Below are positions 10,939-20,969 of a DNA stretch of 64,000 nt, in pieces (positions within the stretch are counted from its first letter, which is position 1; each line of letters begins with the position of its first letter). The position numbers and the translations under genes were made by a program. The stretch covers positions 434,001 through 498,000 of the forward strand of contig JAIXMN010000004.1 of the NCBI GenBank assembly GCA_025716815.1. Reading direction: 5' to 3'. Under the pieces are notes generated by a model that was not told the DNA's origin, ran no database searches, and was given only the letters and a program-made list of their open reading frames with translations. Source of the stretch: Dichotomocladium elegans. Its lineage: Eukaryota > Mucoromycota > Mucoromycetes > Mucorales > Lichtheimiaceae.

Positions 10939-12528
10939 CTAGCTTGTCTTCCGTAATACAGGTTCCTCTTCTTGCGGCGCTTGGTCCTTAAACCAATCTA
11001 TGAGCATCCGTTCGAGAGATAAGAACAATGTCTCTCCCTGAGTTGTCGACCATTGAATAACTTGACTCCACAAATTGACCCAGTCATACGAAGCGACGAG
11101 GTCCCATATTATTTGACAGGCATGCGTAACGGCTGGCACTTGCCTCTCGAGCCATATGGCAACCCAAGAATAAATGACCTGGATGGCAGGCAAGAGGGAT
11201 TTGAGCACACTCTGTACCGCTAATCCGAGGTATAGCCCAATCCTATGACCAAGTTCCAGGCCTTGCCAAGCTATCATTTGAACAAGGGTCGAGAACGCTG
11301 CGAGGGGAACTGAAAGACGACTGTGGATGAGTCTGTAGAGGATAATTACATATGGATGGATGGCAATCCACATGGGTTGAAGCACCCTGTAAACCAGAAC
11401 AGACACCCACAGATGATATGCGCGCGAGAGTCGAGGGTGGATATTCCGCATATACAATATCGCAACCGGAAGCAGGACGTGAGCGAAGATAAACTGCAAA
11501 AAACGCACCGAGCTTTGGACATGCTCTGACGCTTCGAGAATGAACCAGACCATTCTGACAGAAATGGCGTTGCGGATCTGACGCCAGTGCCTTTGGAATA
11601 GATGTGACTGGAGAAGGTTGTTCATGGCAATCAGCGCCTTTAGCACGACCAGATGAAGTATCCTGAGCAATGGGACGCTGAGCTTGCTGACTATACAGTG
11701 GGCAATCTCGATCCCCGCAAAAATAACGGAATGAAGCCAGCGAAACAGACGGGTTTTTGCGATAACCTCAATAGTTGACGGGATAACGACTTGAGCAATC
11801 CATACTATGTCCTGCCATATGGACCGACAGACGCGGACGGCACCTTCATAGAGAATGACCGCAAGTCGCCAGAGACGTAGTATCACTGGCACAATCCATT
11901 TCTCGACAAAGTCGATGATTATAAGCTTACGACGGTTGCCGAACTCGACTAACATCTGCCTGAAGCACTTGAAATCAAGCCAGAATTTGTGAAGAACGCC
12001 AGCCAGCTGGGTTAATACGACAAATAAGCGCTCGAATGTACGGATGATCATCGGTATTATGCACTGCGTTGTATAATTTTGAGCGTCTTGCCAAAGCAGG
12101 GACCCTTGTTCGGTCCACCAGTGATCAAGCTGGCCAAACTTTTCAGGCAGCCATACAGTCAACGTGTGGAAAAGCCAATCATCCACAGAGGGGGCGGACT
12201 TCTCGAGGCCCCAAAGCGCCCAGAAGACGGTGAAGCGAATAGCGTCATATACGGCCCGCGCAACAATGTAAATGGATGCAACAGGCATCGCAAGAATGTA
12301 ATGCAGGATCGAAAAGTCATTTGCGCCTGCAGCTTCTGCAGACGTTTGCCGGTCGGGCTCGCAATGGCTAAGTTTTCTGTCAGCTGGTGGTGGAGCATTC
12401 TTGCTTCGGTCTCGCCGCTCTTGCCGCCAAGAAGGGTAATCCCGGCACACCCACGCCAGTAAACATATAGCCAGAAAAAAGCAGACAGAATTCCAGGACG
12501 GCGTCAATGAAGAAGCCAACAATCGCAT
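10939..12528 (-). CDS. Tryptophan-rich multi-helix membrane protein, 529 aa, single exon
   Basis: Not recognised. The uninterrupted 529-codon frame starts with a signal-anchor-like hydrophobic helix (WNSVCFFLAICLLAWVC, about 12-28) followed by a charged stretch to about 68. From about 70 to the end it is a chain of amphipathic or hydrophobic helices of 20-30 residues, each rich in Trp, Ile, Leu, Val and with regularly spaced Arg/His (examples: VIPVILRLWRLAVILYEGAV, LRILHLVVLKALIAMNNLL, YRVLQPMWIAIHPYVIILY). Neighbouring segments look like degenerate internal repeats. The C-terminus is acidic (QAPQEEEPVLRKTS). Long intron-free frames are unusual among the neighbouring genes. Possibilities are an integral membrane scaffold or a protein lying along the lipid surface. 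No catalytic motif is seen. Confidence 0.7.
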   Translation of the reverse strand: MRLLASSLTPSWNSVCFFLAICLLAWVCRDYPSWRQERRDRSKNAPPPADRKLSHCEPDRQTSAEAAGANDFSILHYILAMPVASIYIVARAVYDAIRFTVFWALWGLEKSAPSVDDWLFHTLTVWLPEKFGQLDHWWTEQGSLLWQDAQNYTTQCIIPMIIRTFERLFVVLTQLAGVLHKFWLDFKCFRQMLVEFGNRRKLIIIDFVEKWIVPVILRLWRLAVILYEGAVRVCRSIWQDIVWIAQVVIPSTIEVIAKTRLFRWLHSVIFAGIEIAHCIVSKLSVPLLRILHLVVLKALIAMNNLLQSHLFQRHWRQIRNAISVRMVWFILEASEHVQSSVRFLQFIFAHVLLPVAILYMRNIHPRLSRAYHLWVSVLVYRVLQPMWIAIHPYVIILYRLIHSRLSVPLAAFSTLVQMIAWQGLELGHRIGLYLGLAVQSVLKSLLPAIQVIYSWVAIWLERQVPAVTHACQIIWDLVASYDWVNLWSQVIQWSTTQGETLFLSLERMLIDWFKDQAPQEEEPVLRKTS

Positions 12529-12613
12529 GAAGAAAGAAAAATGTCAGAGTGGGGTCCGCATAAATGTCTGGGCCGAAATTTGCTTTATTTCATTTGTCTT
12601 GGCTTGCCGCGCG

Positions 12614-12644
<31 letters not shown>
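12614..12644. repeat. (CT)n followed by (CG)n tract
   Basis: About nine CT units run directly into six to seven CG units, about 90 bases upstream of the ATG of the 529-aa membrane protein on the minus strand. Alternating CG can adopt Z-DNA, and on the coding strand this is a GA/CG tract in the presumed promoter or leader. Confidence 0.7.
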
Positions 12645-13171
12645 ATGGACGCCCTTCCAATTAGGATAGCCAGCCCTTTCTGTTCTCGCTCGAATATTTG
12701 AACTTTCTTAACTGCGATTAAGCACCCATTTATCGAGCATTTTCGGTTCAGCTATCCCTTAGCAAGTGCACATCGAGTACTATTATTTGCAAAAGGGGGT
12801 TTGCGCCAAGCGATCGAGGAAGATCGCACCATCAATGTATAATATTTGCGTTTTCGATCGTGGCATATCTCCCTGACCCATGCCAAGCCATTTGCATGTG
12901 CGCTGATGTGACCTGACGGGCAAAGTGAGAATGGGACAGATAGGCAAAAGGTCGAGGGTATCGTCTCGCTGAGGCTGTATTGCTTAAACGACACTGTTTG
13001 CCCACCCTGACCCAACTTGAGGATACCTCCGCCCCATTCATCGAATGAGTGGAGAGGGATTTTGCATGTCGCATCTTTGTCCTGCGACAAACAGCGCGGA
13101 AAGTTCCTTTATGGGGAAAGACGAGGACCAAACCTTCAGGTTGGCACTTTACTCACGGTTTCTTGTCGTCG

Positions 13172-13193
13172 GCAGCAGCAGCAGCAGCAGCAG
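13172..13193. repeat. (GCA)n trinucleotide repeat
   Basis: Seven GCA/CAG units in a non-coding stretch. They are not in a frame I can tie to a gene. Confidence 0.75.
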
Positions 13194-14229
13194 GGAGTGC
13201 ACGCGCGTTTGCAGCGCTGGCCTTGCGCCAGACCGCTATCACCATCATCCTTCAGGGACAGGCCATGGAGGTGCTGCTCTATTAAATTAATTTTGAACCC
13301 GCCGCATGAAGACTTCCTGCCGACGCTTTTGCCGCGGGATGTTCTCCTGGTACAGGGCCCCGTATCGGCCGTCCGCTATATCCTTCCGAGTGCCCTTTGT
13401 TCTTTGCACAGTTAGCAACTGCAGCATGTTTTTAGGCAACACTGCATTGTTACATCGGTGGTGAGCTGGATTCAAACCCTTCTCAAACGTTCTGTCCAAG
13501 AAATAAACCCACTCGCGCGAATATAGGTGCCCTATAACGTGCGAGTACGTGTGATGACACGCTTGAAGTTGCTGCGCAGATACTGTATGCATTTCCCGGC
13601 GTCAAGGGTCCTTCGTCCTAAGAAAGCCCGACATGTACACAGTATGTGTCTGCCATTTCTGAGTTTGTAAAGGTAAAAATAGCGTTACTGTAAATGGAAC
13701 CATCGGATAGGAAGCATGTTTGACGTGCAAACAAAACGGTGATTGATGTGTGCGCAACAAATGTGAAAGGTTCTCACCGTTCGTTTGGAGAAGAAGAGAC
13801 AATGCAATGGATCTCGGCAATCTGTGAGGATCAGAGAGAGCATAGCGTGAAGTGAAATAAAGTATGTACTACAAATTAATTTTTTAATTTAGTTGTGTAG
13901 CACTTTTTTCATATGATGAAAACTGGCTATTGAAAACTTGAGGTATTTGCATCTTTGGATGCCTTACGCAGCTATAAAGAAGGATGAATAGAGCTGTTCA
14001 TTCTCGTCATACGTAATGTCCCAAATAGAGAATGTGGAGTGTGACAACCGCTGGTGCTGCTTTGATCCACTTATGCCCATGATCATTGGTTCCTCGAAAA
14101 TTGGGCCATTTTGTGGAACTTCATTTTGGCGAGTTAAGGGTGACTTTATTATACAAGAAGGGATGTTCCGGATTGAGGAGGAGCGAAGAGGACGAAAGGG
14201 AGCAGGCGACAAAAGAGACTGGAAAGCAA

Positions 14230-15234
14230 TTAAGCCTTGCTAATGATGACAGTGGTGGGACCGTCGACGTTGACGACAACGATCTTGTTGTTATTCTCGG
14301 CATCGACGATCTCGTGGGGAACAGAAACCTTGACGCCATTGGGGAACATCTGCCCAGAAATAAGCCATTTGACCGTGCCCGAGCCCTCAACCGCCGCGGT
14401 GTGTGCGCGCTTGGCATGGTCAAAGGTTTCACACTTGTACACTGCACCTGACACCTCAACGGGGGTAGGGGGGAAGCCATAGTTTGAAATATACTCTGCG
14501 ACTTTTCCGGCGCACAAGGGGACCTGGAGTTGGACGTTCTTCATGAATGAAGAGGGAATGCTTCCTGCCAGGTCAATTTGAGTGATGTAGGTAAGAGCGA
14601 TACCGCCCTCGGCCTTGTAGATCTTCCAGCCCTGTATTCGCGCGCACGCATTCATTAGCCTCTACTGTTTCCAGATGAGAATAACTCCTCTTCCTCACCG
14701 AGATGATCAAGTTAGCGCGGACACAGCCCGAAACAGGAGGGACGGCGTCGTCCTGAACAGACGACATTGAGACGTAGCAAACGTCGTCTTCATAATCGCG
14801 GAGAGCGATGCCGGCAATGTCACGAGGGCTGACGGGCCATGGTGCCTTGATCTTAACCCAGAAGAGAGATTCGAGGTGGGTGAACATCTCCTTGACCTCG
14901 GATGAATCGTATTTCTCGTCCCCTATGGCGAGAGGTGATGGCTTAGCAATTCAGGCATGTAGTTTTTCTTGCCAGGCGCTGACTTACAGATCTTGCGGCA
15001 GCCGGGAATGGTCGCAACAACAGCAACGTCGCGAGGAGTGTACTTGTCCGTCTTGAGGAACGCGTCTCCGCGAACAATGTTCACACCGCTTGGGTCGGAC
15101 TTGATGTAGAGCTTGACACCCTCCTTCTCTTGCGAGAAATTCCAGCCATCAAGGGATGCTGAAAGTTCCTTCAGGTTCTCCAGAGCCTTGCGAGACTCAG
15201 TAGCGTGGCGGTTGTTGGATTCAATGACGACCAT
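14230..15234 (-). CDS. START-domain lipid-binding protein, 290 aa, 3 exons
   Basis: START domains form a hydrophobic pocket that binds sterols, phospholipids or ceramide. Exons in transcript order: 14988-15234, 14699-14922, 14230-14631; introns of 65 and 67 nt keep phase. Nearly the whole protein is the domain: an N-terminal helix (ESRKALENLKELSASLDGWN), then FSQEKEGVKLYIKSDPSG, INIVRGDAFLK-like strands, WPVSPRDIAGIALRDYEDD, YVSMSSVQDDAVPP, a GWKIYKAEGGIALTYITQID strand pair, DLAGSIPSSFMKNVQLQVPL, and a C-terminal extension of about 100 residues (VKWLISGQMFPNGVKVSVP) that is longer than a minimal START domain. No signal peptide or membrane segment, so it is probably cytosolic. The ligand cannot be told from sequence. 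A TGACGTCA site lies 224 bases upstream of the start. Confidence 0.88.
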
Positions 15235-16509
15235 AATGGGTACAAAGGAAGAGAGAAAGAAGGTGAAGTTAATTTGTATTTACCCCGCAATCCGCCTCCC
15301 TTTTTATGACTGCGAGGATAATGACATTCAGTACTGGTGTAACTTGGTCTCCCTTGTGTGACTTCATGTGAAAAGCGCGTTCATGTGAAAGAATCGGTGA
15401 CGTGAATACGTACGCTGGCCCATTCCTCTCATCTACGGCAAAGCGTCTTTGAAACGATGACGTCATCTGACCGGTCCAGCTATTGGCCAAATAAGGAAGT
15501 AACCAATCCAGCGTGCTGTCTTTCTTGCAGGGCAAGAAAGCGCTAAATATTCTTTTAACAATGCGGCTTCACCAAGTCTTAGAGCAACGAACGAAGGGAA
15601 TAGTAGAAAGCCATACACAAGTTATATTTGGATCCAATGCTTACTGTTTACGCCCGTACCAATGTGACGCGTCCCCGGTAAACGAGAATTCATGCTTTGA
15701 ACAAGCTCATACCGCTATAATAAGCAATGCCCCGGCCAAGTGAAAACATGACCCAGACCACCATGGGACATGAAATGCACGTACCGTTCAAGGAATATCG
15801 ACTGATAATGACTCCCCGGCCTGAAATGCACAGCGACAGTCTTTGTAGTGCTGCAAGATCCAACGAGCGGGGAGAAGCTATTGAAATGGTACAAGCCATA
15901 TTGCTGTACAGCATAGACTATTGCTCCGACCCCATGCAAAGCTTTCCAGACTTCCTCGATCCAAATCCAAAAGTTACAGCTCTAGGCTTGATGACAAAAG
16001 GAAAAGTCTCATACGTACGTTGGGGGTCGGCGGGAAAAAGAAAGAGGTTGCACGAAAAAGAGCTTGGCAACTCCAATTCCAAAAATTCCTGAACTATTCG
16101 TCTTGATCCTCTTATTTTCCTTGCAGGCGCCCATTTTTTGTCAGCCATCAATCACAAAAGAGTATTGTGGAAATTATCATGCGACTTCTGAACTACGCGA
16201 GGGCCGATTGAACCGGGATTATAGTGTGCGCTTGTCAACCGCACCGGCAATGGAACCGCGCCATGCAGCATCGCGTGTGGATGTGTGTGAGACCTTAAGC
16301 AGCGTGTCTGATACACAGCATGGAGAAAGCACGAGAACAACAACTAATATGAAATGGGACTGCCCAAGTTTCCTATTTATATAGTGGCAGCACCGGAGAA
16401 TATGACAAAGAGCTGATGTACAATGGACCATCGTACACGTTAGGCAAATATGGTACATAATATCGCTGTTTACGATGGTCCCTCGGCGGGAAACCTGCGA
16501 ATGCACAGC
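15235..16509. other. Intergenic region without a recognised gene
   Basis: Promoter side of the START gene. Frames such as 15727-16092 (+) and 15918-16151 (-) overlap each other and match nothing I know. Codon pattern is not gene-like. Confidence 0.35.
15458..15465. promoter_or_regulatory. TGACGTCA (CRE/ATF-type palindrome)
   Basis: Perfect 8-bp palindrome 224 bases upstream of the START gene ATG. This is the classical binding site of ATF/CREB-type bZIP factors, so a role in stress or cAMP response is possible but is inferred only from the motif. Confidence 0.4.
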
Positions 16510-17625
16510 ATCTTCCAAATTTGAAGTCGTCGCACAAACAGCCTTGGCAGATCCATCTCTATAAATGTTAGTCAGCTTTTTGCCCTTTTGAATCCTTTTC
16601 TTTTATACCCATTCTGTATTCTGAAATGAACAATCTATTTTTTACGATGGCCATGGCCATGTCGTTGATGAGTGTAGCTGCCCTGAACCTTTGGACTATG
16701 TTGTTGATGGAGAAATGCGCTCTATGCAGTCCGTTTGTTCTCGCACTGAATATCTGCGTAGCATATCTTGTAGAGATAACTTTGATCTGACTACCACATT
16801 CTTTCCCAAGCAAAGGAATACAGACATTTGGATGAAAGAAGCGGGGATCAAGCGCAGTTACACAGCGTACACTGACCAAGACGAGATCAGATTTTTCAAA
16901 CGGATGCTGACAAGTTCCTGAGTGTATCAGGTGATGCAAAACAACTAGAAATCCATGTTCGTTCAGCCGCGGCGAAGAGCATTACAGTACGAGAAGAATT
17001 CTGGCTGTATCTTTAAGAAACCTAAAGCGAGGAGTCGTTCGCGTATTCTCAATGAGCATTATTTTATAATGGATAATGCACCTATACATGAGGCTGAGGA
17101 TATTGATGCGTTTATCTACCGCCATGCTCGCCTGAATTCAATCTGATTGAGCAGTTTTTGTCAGTTGTCAACAGCAAAGTAAAAGGCAATATGTTACCCT
17201 TGATCCTTTCTGCAATCTTCGGATATTACAGTTACGATATCAGCCTAACTCAAGTGCCTCGAAAGGAGAGGATATGGGATTTGGGTGGGACCGTGGTTTG
17301 GCTGCACCCGCGTAGGTCTCCCATCATGGCTTTGTCGAGGTTCTCTTGTCTTCGTCTGCTTCTGCCGCTGGTGTTGTTGTCGGTCCGTTGTCATCCCTCC
17401 TCATTCCTTCCTCCAAACCCTTCGGCCGTCAACGCTCAACAGCACCGGATCCTTTCTTTCCTCTCTGTTCCGCCATTGGTACCGCAAGGGCACTCCTAGC
17501 TATCTTCAGGATAGGTTAAAGGAGTAAGAAGAGGGCAGATATTTTCTGTTACTCGCGAGAATGTCTCCGGGCTTCTTTATCCATGCGAGATTGATTATGT
17601 TTTTGAAAATAAAGTATGAAGTTGG
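16510..17625 (+). mobile_element. Tc1/mariner-like element copy B, internally deleted
   Basis: Starts with the family's 5' pattern ('gaagtcgtcgca', 'tctctataaatg', 'attctgaaatgaac') and ends with the GC-rich tail and 'gaaaataaagtatga' shared with copy C. It keeps the segment between the HVRS and RIL(T/N)E parts of the transposase (about 16960-17045; QYEKNSGCIFKKPKARSRSR in one frame) that C and D both lack. It then jumps from RILNE (17050) straight to the second catalytic motif (IMDNAPIHEAEDI), so the first Asp region is gone; a further small deletion lies before the NPIE part. It is therefore dead, but informative about the ancestral element. Confidence 0.75.
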
Positions 17626-17949
17626 CGGATCAGTAGATAAAAAGATACTCATTAATCAGCGCCAGTGTAGATCCTGGGGAAAATTTAGTCTCAGTAGTCT
17701 GTCATTATCTCTTCTCCTTTCTGTCACCATCTATGGGAATCAAAGGGCTACAGTACTTTGCAAGAAACCATTCGGTTTATGATCACGAAGAAATGATCCC
17801 GCGCTATCTATTGTCCACTAGTGTCAAGGTGCTCATCGTTTTTTTTTTGGCGCTTGTTTCTTCCATTTACTTCAACAACTCGTTGCGGAGCCATACTTGA
17901 TTTTCTGTACTTAAGAAGACAGTGTTCGTCATATCTTAAAGTATAACCT

Positions 17950-18900
17950 ATAACAGGCGTTTCTCATGTGCGAATAGACATATTCAATCTACTCGAGGCA
18001 GTGAGTCCCGTGGTCCAAAGAGTATTGCGGTTGTGCGCAGCACTCTTTGCGGAAAACTCGTCTGGACTCAAGATATCTCAGGTTCTCGACGGCGAGAGGC
18101 TTCCAGAAAAATCGATGAACTCATCGGGAAAGGGACATTTAGCGATCTCAAGCGTTCAAAACAGCAAAATGCCCGTGATAGAAGCCGGGTTCGAACCAAA
18201 AGTCACTGCGCTTAATCGAGCAAGCAAAGAAGGGGGGGGTGTAATTCGACGCGCCCATTTAAAAACGTTATGGTCCAGGTAAGTGGGTTGAATGAGAAAT
18301 GCCTCTACCGTCGGTCAAGACCAAAGAGCAGGACGCTTGAGCGCTAGAAAAAATACACAATGGAATCCATCAATTGGGAAACGAGACTCGGCGTTTTCCC
18401 GAGATACACATCATTAAATACCTTCTTGGATTATTGTCGACAGTGGCACCAAGTTGATCCTGTACTCTGGTCGTTCGTTCTAGTCCCGCAAATCAACGCT
18501 CCACCTCGCCTTGGACACCAAAATGTTGCAGAGACCGGCTTTGGACAAGTCGGTCCATCTCATCATCAATCAGCCCGTGCAGCTTGATCACAGTGGATGC
18601 GCAGTGTTTGCATTTGGCATGGACGCAGTGGGTAGTGCAAAAAGGAAAGCTTTGGCCTCAAAACACCCAGTGTCGCAAAGGCAGCTGTATAAAAACTAAA
18701 AGAAATGCGACTCAACTCCCTATGTCCCGCCTGGACGAGCACAACACATCACGACTTGTGCTCTTCTTGTGCCTTCGAACACCGGGAGGCATTTCATGAT
18801 AAGTACCTAGAACGTTCACCAAAACGATATGTACTGCATGAGCAAATAGGACGAACCCGTCAAGGGCTTCCTGGTTGTTTTATGTGCAGTTTGTAAGAGA
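17950..18900 (+). pseudogene. TnpB/Fanzor-like RuvC-zinc-ribbon relic
   Basis: Across frames the stretch reads like the C-terminal part of the fungal TnpB/Fanzor-type transposon protein: an AVFAFGMDAVG segment (about 18600), then LDEHNTSRL in one frame overlapping DLCSSCAFEHREAFHDKYL in another (18730-18800), then PKRYVLHEQIGRTRQGLPGC and FMC (18820-18890). The DE-x-NTS followed by C-x2-C and a second Cys pair is the usual order of the last RuvC part and zinc ribbon. An upstream basic stretch (18030-18215) may be the N-terminal region. Several frameshifts and stops break it. The resemblance is by eye and moderate. Confidence 0.4.
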
Positions 18901-19029
18901 AGGAATTTATTCGGCCATCAAGGCGTCTTGCTGAAGCAGCAGCAAAATGAAGGTTGTTAGCAGTAAATTAGGCGACCCTGTTTTTGTATTCGCTATTAGA
19001 TACCATCTGAAGCACATAGAATCACACTT

Positions 19030-19300
19030 GTATAAATGATTCCTACATATGAAAATATTGAACAGTGTGGCGACCTGAAATGAACAATCCATGTCACTGA
19101 TGAGATCTCTTCTATATGTTTGTTCCTAAACGCAATATTTTTGTCATATACCATACACGAGTAATCCAGAACTTGTTGGGATACGAGAGAATATTCTTTT
19201 TCGAGTTGATCTTTGAGAAGATAAAAGTTTGGAAATTCATGTCCATTGATCAACAGAAATGGCAAATGGCCGCTGATATAGAGTACTCAAGTAGGTAGAA
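19030..19300 (+). mobile_element. Short decayed Tc1/mariner 5' fragment
   Basis: The blocks 'acctgaaatgaacaatc', 'atgtcactgatgag', 'atatgtttgttcct' and 'aatccagaac' follow the order of the 5' region of copies B-D. Everything downstream is unrecognisable. Confidence 0.35.
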
Positions 19301-20969
19301 TCAAGCTTGACTCGCATACCCTCAATCTATGTAGAGCATACGAGTATTATTCTAGAATATACCAATAGTAGCTCATCCACCCTCGTATATCAACTTATAG
19401 AGAAGGTATTCGAAGGACATGAAAGACATTGACTAGACGAGTTGTGGGTTGCCACGATAAGCACTGTCCCTTTGTTTGAGCTGTTCGGATTGATTCTTCC
19501 TCTTTCCCACCTCCTTGGTTGGTGGTTGCTGGAGATTTGGCTGTAAGAGATAGTGCTTGATGCCGAAACCTCTCCCAAGAGTGAATCTGTTTTTGTTATG
19601 TGTTTGAGCTATGGAAGCCCCTTGCTAGACCGTAGCGTGTTTCCTTTAGGCTATAATGGACAGTGTGGACTAGATACGATCATAGGAAAAGCCCATTTTC
19701 TAGTAGGTGGTAATGAGACCATTTGTAAGACTGAGAGTATCTTCAAAATCTCGTAGATATTTCCAATAATCCTCGGTCGAGCTCCATCAGCTTTTGGGAT
19801 GGAAGAAGTCGATGGCACGAATAGTCGAAGCATCGGATGTCTAAACCTAGGCAATATTTTTAATGTTTTGCTTTGCAGGTGTTCTACCTTCACTGAAAAT
19901 GGCAACGGGGTACAGGTCTGAACTGACTCGGGTGATTGATTTAAACTTACACTATGTCTGGGTCAGTGAATAGAGAAAAAGAAGACTGGAGTGGTCTCTC
20001 AAGACGGTAGATAGACTGTGCAGGCGTGTTAATGAAATACGATGGACGAAAATAGTTTCACCAGTAGAGATATCATTTTCACTCGAGAATCTTTTACTAG
20101 GATGTAAGAAGAGGCGATCAACATGAGTCTGTTGATCCATCTTTTTGGTCCGTGAGAAATTTTGGCGAGCAGTAAATCGTATCGTCCTAAAGGCCGCTTG
20201 TTTCACTTTATAGAGAGGGAAAGGTTGCGTGATACAGTGCACATACTCCCATACTTTTCTTGATTTTCTCTATTGGAGTCTGCACCCGCTCGCTAATCTG
20301 CCCCTTTTTTTGGCATGAAATACTGATCCGAAGCGGATGCATCTTAGCTAGGCAGTGCGAGCAGACAGACCGTGCGTATTATCTCTTTTCTTTTCAACCG
20401 AAGAAGGTAATAGACATTCCAGGATGAGATATGCCATAGCCATTGATGCATATGATGGAGAAGTTGGGTGAGTATAGTGGATTACCGATTTAAGGACCAG
20501 TTTCAATTTCAGACCGGTACAGAGGGTTAATTTCGATATCGTCTTCTTGTGTAAGGATTCACCTGGAATGCTCTGTTTGGATATGAACAGATGCGTAATG
20601 ACAATTAGGGTTTTGCGGATACGTCCGTCTAAGATCAGTATCTCCTTCAGCATCGCTTGAAAACAAAAGTCTGAATGCGATCATTACAAAAATGTGGTGA
20701 GAATCTTTTCGATGTTGAAGGTTGTGTGAGAGTCCGAGAAACAGAAGAGGATGGGATGCGTATGTGTGGATGCGTGCGAATGAGTGCGTGGTTGGGGGAT
20801 GCGTATGCGTATGTGGATGCGTATGCGTATGCGTATGCGTGTGCGTATGTGTATGTGTATGTTGAGATTGGCTGTATAGGTATGCAACTCAAATAAAATG
20901 GCGAGCGGCTATTTACAGAGCGAGCCCCATCAAGGAAAGGTGAGAATAGATAAGAGCAAAGGTCGTATT
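19301..20969. other. Gene-poor region, possibly a decayed element on the minus strand
   Basis: Minus-strand frames at 19390-19578, 19651-19905, 19952-20242 and 20348-20653 follow one another and have a protein-like feel (for example RTKKMDQQTHVDRLFLHP near 20110), but I recognise no domain. This may be an old transposon or pseudogene, or chance. Confidence 0.3.
20799..20861. repeat. Degenerate (GCGTAT)n hexanucleotide repeat
   Basis: GCGTAT units interspersed with GTGGAT, GTGTGC and GTATGT variants, between the gene-poor region and the 3' end of velvet gene B. It opens short frames on both strands that are artefacts of the repeat. Confidence 0.7.

Larger units (their letters stand above)
12529..14229. 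other. 1.7-kb region without a recognised gene
   Basis: Upstream side of the membrane-protein gene and downstream side of the START gene. Frames of 70-130 codons occur on both strands and overlap each other (for example 13017-13415 + and 12752-13131 -), but none shows family resemblance, so I read them as chance. The region holds two simple repeats listed separately. Confidence 0.4.

Noticed and set aside
13017..13415. Long plus-strand frame with Gln run
   Set aside because: Open because of the CAG repeat and GC-rich composition; overlapping frames on both strands and no family resemblance.
18150..18260. Possible tRNA: 'gggttcgaaccaaaag' looks like a T-arm/B-box
   Set aside because: No matching A-box, acceptor stem or anticodon arm at the right distance could be folded by eye; the stretch lies in the probable TnpB-like relic.
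20647..20896. Overlapping frames on both strands rich in Tyr-Ala-Tyr or Ile-Arg
   Set aside because: Produced by the (GCGTAT)n repeat.
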